Shown here piece after piece: positions 28,872-37,140 of a stretch of 64,000 nucleotides of DNA. Both the position numbers and the translations under genes were made by a program. The notes beneath the pieces were generated by a model that saw nothing but the letters and a program-made list of their open reading frames with translations, did not search any database and was not told the origin of the DNA. This stretch comes from Alphaproteobacteria bacterium (GTDB taxonomy: Bacteria; Pseudomonadota; Alphaproteobacteria; MPNO01; UBA2964): NCBI GenBank assembly GCA_012103315.1, contig WLWZ01000010.1:62001-126000 (forward strand). The letters are read 5' to 3'. The first letter of the stretch is position 1; each line of letters opens with the position of its first letter.

Positions 28872-29669
28872 TTATAGGCTGTTCAGAAAGCCGGTGAGAG
28901 CTTCATTGAAGTTCTCAGCGTTTTCCATATTGGCGATATGTCCGGCATCGGGGACGACATGCAGTTTTGTCCCCGGGAGCATATCGATGAGCGGGGCCAT
29001 TTCATGGGGACCGGCGGCAGGATCTTCAGCACCCGAAATAAACAGGGTTGGGACCTTAATCTTTTCAATCCGGCCATGATAATCGATGGTTTGCAAGGCG
29101 CTAGAGCAGCCAAGGAAACCGTCGAGCTTGGTCGTGCTGATCATACCAATTATCTTTTCCATGGTCGCCGCGTTGGCGGGATCGTTGGCGAATGCATCTG
29201 TAAACCAGCGGGTTGCCGTCGGTTGTGCCATACCTTCCATGCCGCCTTGACGCGCCATCTCCTGCCGTTCATTCCAGGCTTGGACAAATCCATCCGGTGA
29301 ATGATGGGGTAGATCGCAGCCAATATAGCCAGCAAGACGTTCATCGTGGTCAATGGCAATGCCAAGTCCTGTGGTGCCGCCCATCGAAAGGCCGCACAAA
29401 ACGCTACGTTTTACGCCAAGCGCGTCCCACAAAGCGATGAGGTCCTGCGCCAACAGATCGAATGTGTAAGGTGGTGTCGTTGCGTCGGTGCCGCCATGAC
29501 CGCGCTGGTCATAACGCAGGACACGCCAGTCATTTGACAGGAGCGCTGCCTGCTCATCCCACATGGTGAGATTGGTTGCCAGTGAATTTGAAAAAGTGAT
29601 CCAGGGCGCACCTTCTGGGCCTTCGATCTCATAATTAAAATTAATTCCGTTAGCCGCTATTGTCGGCAT
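28872..29669 (-). CDS. 3-oxoadipate enol-lactonase-like alpha/beta hydrolase
   Basis: INFNYEIEGPEGAPWITFSNSLATNLTMWDEQ, LCGLSMGGTTGLGIA, DQRGHG; start at MPTIAANG (29669) after GGAGGGAG; the supplied ORF is longer. Confidence 0.8.
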   Translation of the reverse strand: MPTIAANGINFNYEIEGPEGAPWITFSNSLATNLTMWDEQAALLSNDWRVLRYDQRGHGGTDATTPPYTFDLLAQDLIALWDALGVKRSVLCGLSMGGTTGLGIAIDHDERLAGYIGCDLPHHSPDGFVQAWNERQEMARQGGMEGMAQPTATRWFTDAFANDPANAATMEKIIGMISTTKLDGFLGCSSALQTIDYHGRIEKIKVPTLFISGAEDPAAGPHEMAPLIDMLPGTKLHVVPDAGHIANMENAENFNEALTGFLNSL

Positions 29670-29832
29670 GGTTTCTCCCTCCGCATCGGTTTCCCGATCT
29701 TGTTTGCCAGATATTTTGATACGGGTTTTGCCGGTCTGGGTCAATTGGGGTGGAGCATAGAATGTGTTGCGATCTATCCCGTTTTCATTGTGCGTTCTAT
29801 GATCGTTTGAGGAAAAAACTAGAGAGGTTCTG

Positions 29833-30783
29833 ATGCCACGCAAATCGATGAGTAAGGAATTTCGGCGGCTCCTGACGGACAATGAGGTGATCGTGAAACC
29901 AGGTGCCCATAATGCGTTGAGTGCCAAGATCATCGAGGCAGCTGGGTTCCAGTCCTGTGGTGTGTCTGGCTATGCGGTTTCCGCAACATTGCTCGGTAAA
30001 CCAGATGTTGGGCTGATAACCCTTGATGAGATGGTGATGATGTCGCGCTATATCGCTGGGGCGGTGAATATTCCGGCGATTGCCGATGCCGACACCGGCT
30101 ATGGTAATGCGATTAACGTCATTAGGACCGTTGAGGACTTTATCCGGGCGGGTGTGGCCGGCATTCATATTGAGGATCAGGTCGCGCCAAAACGTTGCGG
30201 CCATGTCGCCGGTAAACAGATTATCCCCTTAGAAGAAGCAGCGGGGAAGTACCGCGCCGCTGCGAAAATCCGTGATGAACTTGATCCTGATTTTGTGTTG
30301 ATCGCCCGAACTGATGCCCGCGGTGTGGCGGGCGGGTCCGTCGAAGCGGTTATTGAGCGATCCAAAGCCTACATCGATGCCGGGGTGGATATGATTTTCC
30401 CTGAGGGGCTGACCAGCAAAGAAGAGATTGCTGAAGTTTGTGCCAGGGTAGATGCACCTATTCACTACAACCGCACTGGTGTATCGCCCATGCTGACACT
30501 CGAGGAGCTCGATGAGATGGGCATCGCCATGGTGAGTTTCGCGACCGGCGCGTTGCGGTCTGGCGCGCGAGCGATGTGGGATTTTATGCATGAGTTTAAA
30601 GAGAACGACGTCGCGTGCCAGAAAGCGTTTTTGGCTGAAGTAAAAGATCATCCGGTAGGCGACATTCATGCCTTTATGGGGTTTGATAAGATACGCGAAC
30701 TAGAAGAAGCGTTTTTGCCAAGTGAAGAAGTCCTGGCAAAATACGAAGGGTCGGTTGGTTTTATGCCAACGACAGAGAAATAG
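29833..30783 (+). CDS. Isocitrate lyase/PEP mutase superfamily C-C lyase (2,3-dimethylmalate lyase / methylisocitrate lyase-like)
   Basis: PGAHNALSAKIIEAAGF, ADADTGYGNAINVIRTVEDF, IHIEDQVAPKRCGH (K-R-C-G-H lyase signature), RTDARG. Confidence 0.87.
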   Translation: MPRKSMSKEFRRLLTDNEVIVKPGAHNALSAKIIEAAGFQSCGVSGYAVSATLLGKPDVGLITLDEMVMMSRYIAGAVNIPAIADADTGYGNAINVIRTVEDFIRAGVAGIHIEDQVAPKRCGHVAGKQIIPLEEAAGKYRAAAKIRDELDPDFVLIARTDARGVAGGSVEAVIERSKAYIDAGVDMIFPEGLTSKEEIAEVCARVDAPIHYNRTGVSPMLTLEELDEMGIAMVSFATGALRSGARAMWDFMHEFKENDVACQKAFLAEVKDHPVGDIHAFMGFDKIRELEEAFLPSEEVLAKYEGSVGFMPTTEK

Positions 30784-30795
30784 GGGAATGCCGCG

Positions 30796-32049
30796 ATGGG
30801 CATGACAGCAATTGAAAAAATTCTGGCCAAGAATTCCGGTCAGGACGTGGTGAAGCCGGGAGACCTGGTTGTCGTTCAGGTCGGTACGGCGGTTCTCTAT
30901 GATAATAATTTTGCGCCTTCGATCTGGCGCGACATTCTCAAAATTCATGATCGCGAAAAAGTTGTCGTGGTGTTTGATCACCGGGTTCCCGCCAAGGATA
31001 TCGTCAGTGCAACGGCGCAAAAGATCGGCCGAGATTTTGTCAAAAAATTCAATATCGAGAGATTTCATGATGTTGGTGCCAAACAGGGCATCAGTCATGT
31101 TCTGATCGCCGATCATGGCTATGCGCTGCCGGGGTCTGTTCTGGTGTGTGGCGACTCGCATACCTGTAGTGCCGGGGTGTTCAATTGTGCGGCGAGAGGA
31201 ACCGGCGCACCGGACATGTTTTATGCCGTGACCAAGGGTGAGACATGGTTCCGCGTCGGCGAGACGATCCGCTATGACTTTGAAGGCAAACTAAACGCGC
31301 CGGTCTCAATGAAAGACGTGTTTCTTCATATCGCCGATACTTACGGGTCGCATGCCAATCAGAATGTCGAGTTCGGTGGTGGGGCACTGCCTGGGCTGTC
31401 AATTAATGCGCGGCGAACCATGACAACAATGTGCGCGGAATTGTCAGCAGAGTTTGCAACCTTTGAACCCGATGAGGTGATGCTGGACTATGTTCGCGAA
31501 CGCAATCCAGCACCATTCGAAGCGCAATACCCAGATGAAGATGCGACTTATCTAGATCGCCGCACGATCAATTTGGGTGAGATGGAACCGTTGGTCGCAT
31601 TGCCGGATACCGTTTTGGAGAACTCTCAAAAAATTGGCGAGGTCGCGGGTACGCAAATCAACCAGGCGTTCATCGGTTCCTGTGCCAATGGCACGTTGGA
31701 TGATTTTGCGGCAGCGGCAGCAGTGCTGAAGGGCAATAAGGTTTCTTCGGATGTCCGTTTAATCGTCACGCCGGGGACCCAGAACATCTATCTGGAGGCA
31801 CTCCGTCACGGTTACGTTGAAACATTGATTGAGGCTGGCGCGGTGGTGACCAACGCGACATGTGGCGCTTGTGGTGGTGGGCATCTCGGTATTCTTGCGG
31901 CAGGAGAAAGTTGTATTACCGCAAGCACAAGGAACTTCAAGGGACGCATGGGTGATCCAGATTCCAAGGTTTATATGGGTTCCCCCGCAACCGTGGCGGC
32001 CTCGGCGATTAAGGGAACAATCGCTGATCCTCGCGACTTTCTGAATTGA
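30796..32049 (+). CDS. Aconitase-family hydratase large subunit (LeuC/DmdA-like, short archaeal-type length)
   Basis: GDSHTCSAGVFNCAARGTGAPD, GSCANGTLDDFAAAA, TNATCGACGGGHLGILAAGE Fe-S ligand motifs; 417 aa. Confidence 0.88.
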   Translation: MGMTAIEKILAKNSGQDVVKPGDLVVVQVGTAVLYDNNFAPSIWRDILKIHDREKVVVVFDHRVPAKDIVSATAQKIGRDFVKKFNIERFHDVGAKQGISHVLIADHGYALPGSVLVCGDSHTCSAGVFNCAARGTGAPDMFYAVTKGETWFRVGETIRYDFEGKLNAPVSMKDVFLHIADTYGSHANQNVEFGGGALPGLSINARRTMTTMCAELSAEFATFEPDEVMLDYVRERNPAPFEAQYPDEDATYLDRRTINLGEMEPLVALPDTVLENSQKIGEVAGTQINQAFIGSCANGTLDDFAAAAAVLKGNKVSSDVRLIVTPGTQNIYLEALRHGYVETLIEAGAVVTNATCGACGGGHLGILAAGESCITASTRNFKGRMGDPDSKVYMGSPATVAASAIKGTIADPRDFLN

Positions 32050-32060
32050 GGGACGAGGTT

Positions 32061-32561
32061 ATGGAGTTCACTGGCAAAACCTGGAAATTCGGCGACAACA
32101 TCAATACCGATTTGATCCTGCCCGGGCGCGCACAGCTTTTTACCGAGGAAGAACAATTGCGCTGCGTCTTTGAAGCCAATCGTCCCGGGTGGATTGACGA
32201 GGTTGCCAAGGGTGATGTTCTAATCGGCGGTCATAATTTTGGCATGGGGTCATCGCGACCTGCCGCGCGATCCCTGCGCAATACCGGTCTTGCTTGCATG
32301 GTCGCGGAATCGATTAACGGTCTATTCTATCGCAATTGCGTCAATTGGGGTTTCCTGGCGCTAGAATGTGAAGGCATTTCGACGGCCTTTGAAGAAGGTG
32401 ATGAAGCAAAGGTCTCTTTCGAAGATTTTACTGTCACCAACAACCGTACGGGTGACGTGTTGCAGGGGCGTGTTGTTCCTGAAGTTTTGCTCAATACGAT
32501 GAAAGCGGGCGGTGTGTTACCTTTGCTTGAGGCCGAAGGCTTAATCGCGGCGGCAGAGTGA
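32061..32561 (+). CDS. Aconitase-family hydratase small subunit (LeuD/DmdB-like)
   Basis: WKFGDNINTDLILPGR, GGHNFGMGSSRPAARSLRNTGLACMVAESINGLFYRNCVNWG. Confidence 0.86.
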   Translation: MEFTGKTWKFGDNINTDLILPGRAQLFTEEEQLRCVFEANRPGWIDEVAKGDVLIGGHNFGMGSSRPAARSLRNTGLACMVAESINGLFYRNCVNWGFLALECEGISTAFEEGDEAKVSFEDFTVTNNRTGDVLQGRVVPEVLLNTMKAGGVLPLLEAEGLIAAAE

Positions 32562-32595
32562 CGGCTACAGTATTTTAGAGCTATTGGAGATAGAT

Positions 32596-33381
32596 ATGGC
32601 GACATCAGCAATTTCATTACATGAAGACGAGTCTTTGCGCGGCAAGGTCTCAGAGGCAGAATGGGATGCACGGGTGCAGCTCGCCGCAGCGTTTCGCATT
32701 TGTTATGCCAATGGTTGGAATGGCTCGACTGCTAATCATATGACCGCCCGTGTGCCGGATGAACCAGAGCATTTTCTGATGAATGCGTCAGATTTTGCGT
32801 GGGACGAGATTACCGCCTCGAACCTTCTCAAGCTTGATCATGATGGCAAGGTGCTGAGCGATACAGATCGCAAGCCGCGCCCTGCCGGGCTAAATTTTCA
32901 CAGCGCGATTCAGCGTGAGATGCCGCATATCGATTGCACGATACATCTGCACCCGAAGGCCGGCGTTGTGGTATCCGCGATGAAAGAGGGTCTGATGTTT
33001 TTTGATCAGGGATCGTGTTCGGTCTATGGCCAGGTCACCTATCACGACTTTGAAGGCATTGCCCAGGAAGCGGACGAAGCGCCGCGTATTCTCGCTGACC
33101 TTGGTGATAAATATACCATGATCATGCGCAATCACGGTCTGCTGACAGTTGGTCGAACCATTGCAGAAGCGATGGCTTTTATGGGACGGCTGGTCGGTGC
33201 CTGTGAAACCCAGGAACGTCTGCTGGCAACGAATGCAACGCCTGTGCCGTTGTCCAAGGAAGTCTGCGAATTTACCGTTTCGCAAATTGCTGGCCGGTCA
33301 GGTAATGCCCCAATTGGCGATACCGATTGGCAGGCGCAGTTCCGGCGGCTGGTCCGCCAGGATACGTCTTTTATGGCTTAG
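32596..33381 (+). CDS. Class II aldolase/adducin family protein
   Basis: CTIHLHPKAGVVVSAMKEG, MIMRNHGLLTVGRTIAEAMAFMGRL. Confidence 0.87.
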   Translation: MATSAISLHEDESLRGKVSEAEWDARVQLAAAFRICYANGWNGSTANHMTARVPDEPEHFLMNASDFAWDEITASNLLKLDHDGKVLSDTDRKPRPAGLNFHSAIQREMPHIDCTIHLHPKAGVVVSAMKEGLMFFDQGSCSVYGQVTYHDFEGIAQEADEAPRILADLGDKYTMIMRNHGLLTVGRTIAEAMAFMGRLVGACETQERLLATNATPVPLSKEVCEFTVSQIAGRSGNAPIGDTDWQAQFRRLVRQDTSFMA

Positions 33382-33988
33382 TTGCCTCTATCGATGGGTC
33401 CGGAATGACCTCAACGATGACGTTGAGATCTCCCGGTTCGGCGCCGCCAAATCCTTCGATGCCAAAACCGGGGATTGTGATCACCTTGCCATTGATGTGA
33501 TCCGCCGGGACATCGACCGCAACGGTGAGGCCAGTCATGGTCGTCAATAGTTTACAGATTCCTTCGCGGGCCTCCGTTTCGGTGATCTGCAATTTTGCGG
33601 CGACGTTTTGACCCTTTACCTTCATCGAGGTGGCTGCGGCACCTTTCACCCGTCCCAATCGAGTGCCGGCAACGTCACCGTAAAGATCATTGATTTTCTC
33701 ACCGGAAGTTTCATCGATTTCAAAGTCGTACCAGACACCACCTTTTTCCCAAGGTGCGCCGTAGCCCGGCGCGCCACCTTTGCGTCCGGCGTTATGGTCA
33801 TACTCGGCACGCTTTTTGGTGTCGGCCAACAGGTTATAGGCGGCAGTAATCTGTTTGAAACGTTCTGCGGCTTCTTCATCGCCGGTATTGACGTCTGGGT
33901 GCAGTTCTTTCGCCAAACTGCGATAAGCCTGTTTAATGGCTTCTAGGTCGGCGAGGCGGTCAATGCCAAGAAGCTCATAAGCGTTCAT
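33371..33988 (-). CDS. Minimal DnaJ-domain protein (J-domain plus one C-terminal domain)
   Basis: YELLGIDRLADLEAIKQAYRSLAKELHPDVNTGDEEAAERFKQITAAYNLLADTKKRAEYD; HPD present, no zinc-finger cysteines. Confidence 0.85.
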   Translation of the reverse strand: MNAYELLGIDRLADLEAIKQAYRSLAKELHPDVNTGDEEAAERFKQITAAYNLLADTKKRAEYDHNAGRKGGAPGYGAPWEKGGVWYDFEIDETSGEKINDLYGDVAGTRLGRVKGAAATSMKVKGQNVAAKLQITETEAREGICKLLTTMTGLTVAVDVPADHINGKVITIPGFGIEGFGGAEPGDLNVIVEVIPDPSIEATKP

Positions 33989-33994
33989 CGTTGG

Positions 33995-34666
33995 CTATAG
34001 GGCAGGCGTTTGCAGGGTGGCGCAATCATCCGCGAAGATAAGTTCTGCCCCTGTTATGTCGTTGAGGTCATCATAGGAGATGCCGTCGGCAATTTCGCGG
34101 ACGGTGAAGCTGTTATCCCGGACGTCAATCAGTGCGTGATCTGAATACACACGGGTGACAACGCCGGTGCCAGTGAGCGGGTAACTACACTGTTCGAGCA
34201 GCTTGGCCTGTCCGTCTCGTGTGCAGTGATCGGTAATGACAAATACGTCTTTGGCACCAACCGCGAGATCCATCGCGCCACCAACGCCGGGCGGTCGGGA
34301 GTTGTCCAACGTCGCCCAGTTGGCGAGATCACCGTTCTGTGCAATCTGAAAAGCACCGAGCACGCAAATATCGATATGGCCGCCGCGGATCATTGCGAAG
34401 GAGTCTGTGTGATGCGAAATGCTGCCGCCATTGAGCAGCGTAACCGGTTTTTTGCCAGCATTGATGAGGTCAGGGTTTTCCTCTCCAGGGGGCGGTGTTG
34501 GCCCCATTCCCAGCAAACCGTTTTCGCTATGGATGATCACTTCGCGGTCGTCGGGCAGATAGTTGGCGACCATTTCGGGTGCGCCGATACCGAGATTTAC
34601 ATAGGCGCCTTCGGGGATGTCCTGCGCAACGCGCCAGGCGATTTGTTTGCGGTTCAGTCTGGCCAT
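33995..34666 (-). CDS. CoA-transferase subunit B (3-oxoacid/3-oxoadipate type)
   Basis: YVNLGIGAPEMVANYLPDDREVIIHSENGLLGMGPTPPPGEENPDLINAGKKPVT (ENG active-site motif). Confidence 0.92.
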   Translation of the reverse strand: MARLNRKQIAWRVAQDIPEGAYVNLGIGAPEMVANYLPDDREVIIHSENGLLGMGPTPPPGEENPDLINAGKKPVTLLNGGSISHHTDSFAMIRGGHIDICVLGAFQIAQNGDLANWATLDNSRPPGVGGAMDLAVGAKDVFVITDHCTRDGQAKLLEQCSYPLTGTGVVTRVYSDHALIDVRDNSFTVREIADGISYDDLNDITGAELIFADDCATLQTPAL

Positions 34667-34668
34667 GA

Positions 34669-35337
34669 TCAGCTCGCCTCTACTTCCATAACCCGGTCGA
34701 CATAAATGCCCGGTGTGATGACCTGTTCAGGATCAATTTCACCCAGTTCGACAAACCGGTCGACCTGCACGATGGTGGTATCGGCGGCCATCGCCATGGT
34801 TGGTCCGAAGCCACGGGCGGATAGGTTATAGGTCAGATTGCCCCAACGGTCTGCTTCACGTGCTTTAAGAAAAGCGAATTCCGCGGTCAGCGGATATTCG
34901 AGGACGTAATCTTCGCCGTCGATAGTGCGAACCTCTTTGCCCTCTGATAGCGGCGTGTTGACTGAGGTGCGGGTATAAAACCCGCCAATCCCGGCACCGC
35001 CAGCGCGCATGCGTTCACTCATTGTGCCCTGCGGAACGATCTCAAGTTCCAGAAGCCCCGCAGAATAAAGTTCTTTGGTGATTTCTGAATTGGATGAGGT
35101 TGGAAAGGAACAAATCACCTTGGCGATCCGCCTCTCTTTGAGGAGCAAGATTAGACCACGTTCGCCCTCTCCAGCGTTATTGGAAATGATCACCAGATCA
35201 CGGTAGCCGCGGTCGAGGACGGCCTCCAGCAACTCCTGAGGTGCGCCGGCGGCGCCGAACCCGGCGGACATGATGGTCGCGCCATCTTTCATCCCGTCGA
35301 GGGCGGTATCAAAGTCGTAAACGCGTTTGTCGATCAT
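34669..35337 (-). CDS. CoA-transferase subunit A (3-oxoacid/3-oxoadipate type)
   Basis: ATIMSAGFGAAGAPQELLEAVLDRG, SNNAGEGERGL, GGIGGFYTRTSVNTPLSEGKE-type region. Confidence 0.92.
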   Translation of the reverse strand: MIDKRVYDFDTALDGMKDGATIMSAGFGAAGAPQELLEAVLDRGYRDLVIISNNAGEGERGLILLLKERRIAKVICSFPTSSNSEITKELYSAGLLELEIVPQGTMSERMRAGGAGIGGFYTRTSVNTPLSEGKEVRTIDGEDYVLEYPLTAEFAFLKAREADRWGNLTYNLSARGFGPTMAMAADTTIVQVDRFVELGEIDPEQVITPGIYVDRVMEVEAS

Positions 35338-35393
35338 AGTTGGTTTTGCTTGCGATGAAATTTGTTAGATCAATTTTCTGCTTTTCGAAGACC

Positions 35394-35403
35394 AGTTGCA
35401 ACT
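35394..35403. promoter_or_regulatory. Perfect 10-bp palindrome AGTTGCAACT in divergent intergenic region (possible operator)
   Basis: Sequence self-complementary; lies between divergent CoA-transferase and UbiD operons. Confidence 0.35.
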
Positions 35404-35482
35404 ACCCTCCAAAAAAGCATGTCTGGGCCTGTACCCCGATGCGGCGACGCGGTAGATTTTGGCTAACTGATTTAATGAGGGA

Positions 35483-37138
35483 ATGATGGCCAGTTCGCCC
35501 AAAAAAGCCGGTTATCCGGACTTTCACGAGCATTTGCAAAAGCTCGATGATGCGGGATTGCTCACGACAATTGAAGAGCCCGTTAATAAAGATACGCAGC
35601 TGCACCCGTTGGTCCGCTGGCAGTTTCGCGGTGGTATTCCTGAAGAACAACGCAAAGCATTTAAGTTCACCAACGTTACAGACAGTCTTGGACGTTCTTA
35701 TGACATGCCGGTGGTTGTCGGCGCGCTATCGACTAATGCCGAGATGTACTCGATTGGCATGGGGGTGCCGGTTGAGGAAATCGGTGACAAGTGGAACGCC
35801 GCGATGGCCAATCCCATCGACCCGGTAACAGTTGAAGATGCGGCGTGCCATGAAATTGTTGTTACTGGTGATGATCTGAAGGGGGACGGTAAGGGGCTCG
35901 ATGGCTTGCCGGTACCGATCTCTACACCGGGCTATGATTGTGCGCCTTATTTAACAGCGACCAACGTCACGACCAGCAATCCCGATACTGGGACCCAGAA
36001 TATGGGGACCTATCGCGCTGGGCTTAAAGCGTCAGATCGTTTAGCGGTGCGAATGGTGTCACGACCGGGTGGTGCCGAAGGTCATATGCATTGGGAAATG
36101 TATAAAAAGCGCGGCGAGAAAATGCCATGCGCCATCGTCGTCGGGTGTCCGCCGTCGGTTGCCTATATGGGGCCGCAAAAGCTACCGGTCGGTGTTGAAG
36201 AAATGGCGGTCGCGGGCGGTGTCGTCGGTGAACCGATCCATCAGGTAAAGTGCAAGACCATCGATATTATGGTGCCGGCAGAATCCGAGATCGTCTTCGA
36301 AGGCCTCGTTGATACCGAGTATCTCGAACCCGAAGCGCCGTTTGCTGAAAGTCATGGCCATGTCGCGTTAGAGGATTTCAATACCGCGATGGATGTCACC
36401 GCGATCACGATGCGTAAGAATGCCGTCTTCACCTCGATCATTTCTCAGCTAACACCGTCTGAATCCAGTGTCATCAAGCGCGTGGCTTATGAACCGCTTT
36501 ATATGTCGCATCTGCAGGATGGGCTGGGGATCAAGGGTGTCAAAAAGGTTTATCTGCATGAGAACCTGACCAACCTTCGCCGTATCCTATTCATCCAGTT
36601 TGAACGCGGTGTGCCGACCACCGAAGTTTGGCGGGCGCTCTATGGCGCCTCTGCGTTGGCGGCAGCGATTGGTAAATATGTTGTCGCCGTTAATGAGGAC
36701 ATCGATCCCAGCAATGGCGATGCGGTGTTCTGGGCTTTGGCCTATCGCGCGAACCCTGCGCTCGATGTTCAAATATTAAAACATCGGGTTCCCTATGGTC
36801 CGAAGGATAAGCGGTCGCCCAACGGTGAAGACTCGACGCTTCTAATTGATGCGACACTGAAATCTGACATGCCACCAATCGCATTGCCCAAGAAAGAATA
36901 TATGGAACATGCCGCCAAGCTGTGGGAATCGCTGGACTTGCCGCCATTAGCTCCGGAATCGCCGTGGCATGGCTATTCGCTGGGCGACTGGAGCGATGAG
37001 TGGGATGAGATGGCCAAGCGCGCGGCTGAGGGGAACTACATGGAGAATGGTCGCCGCAGCGCCCAACTCCGCCGCAACGATGTCTTCCCCAATACCTCGA
37101 TCCGTGAGGTGCCGGGCAATCCGTTTGAGGATAAATAG
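35483..37138 (+). CDS. UbiD-family prFMN-dependent decarboxylase
   Basis: GTQNMGTYRAGLKASDRLAVRMVSRPGGAEGHMHWEMYKKRGEKMPCAIVVGCPP and LEPEAPFAESHGH, matching the UbiD R...E...E positions. Confidence 0.92.
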   Translation: MMASSPKKAGYPDFHEHLQKLDDAGLLTTIEEPVNKDTQLHPLVRWQFRGGIPEEQRKAFKFTNVTDSLGRSYDMPVVVGALSTNAEMYSIGMGVPVEEIGDKWNAAMANPIDPVTVEDAACHEIVVTGDDLKGDGKGLDGLPVPISTPGYDCAPYLTATNVTTSNPDTGTQNMGTYRAGLKASDRLAVRMVSRPGGAEGHMHWEMYKKRGEKMPCAIVVGCPPSVAYMGPQKLPVGVEEMAVAGGVVGEPIHQVKCKTIDIMVPAESEIVFEGLVDTEYLEPEAPFAESHGHVALEDFNTAMDVTAITMRKNAVFTSIISQLTPSESSVIKRVAYEPLYMSHLQDGLGIKGVKKVYLHENLTNLRRILFIQFERGVPTTEVWRALYGASALAAAIGKYVVAVNEDIDPSNGDAVFWALAYRANPALDVQILKHRVPYGPKDKRSPNGEDSTLLIDATLKSDMPPIALPKKEYMEHAAKLWESLDLPPLAPESPWHGYSLGDWSDEWDEMAKRAAEGNYMENGRRSAQLRRNDVFPNTSIREVPGNPFEDK

Positions 37139-37140
37139 TA

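Noticed and set aside
30796-32561. Simple assignment as leucine-biosynthesis leuCD
   Set aside because: Short large subunit, divergent small-subunit specificity segments, linkage to an ICL/PEPM lyase rather than leuB; left as family-level call
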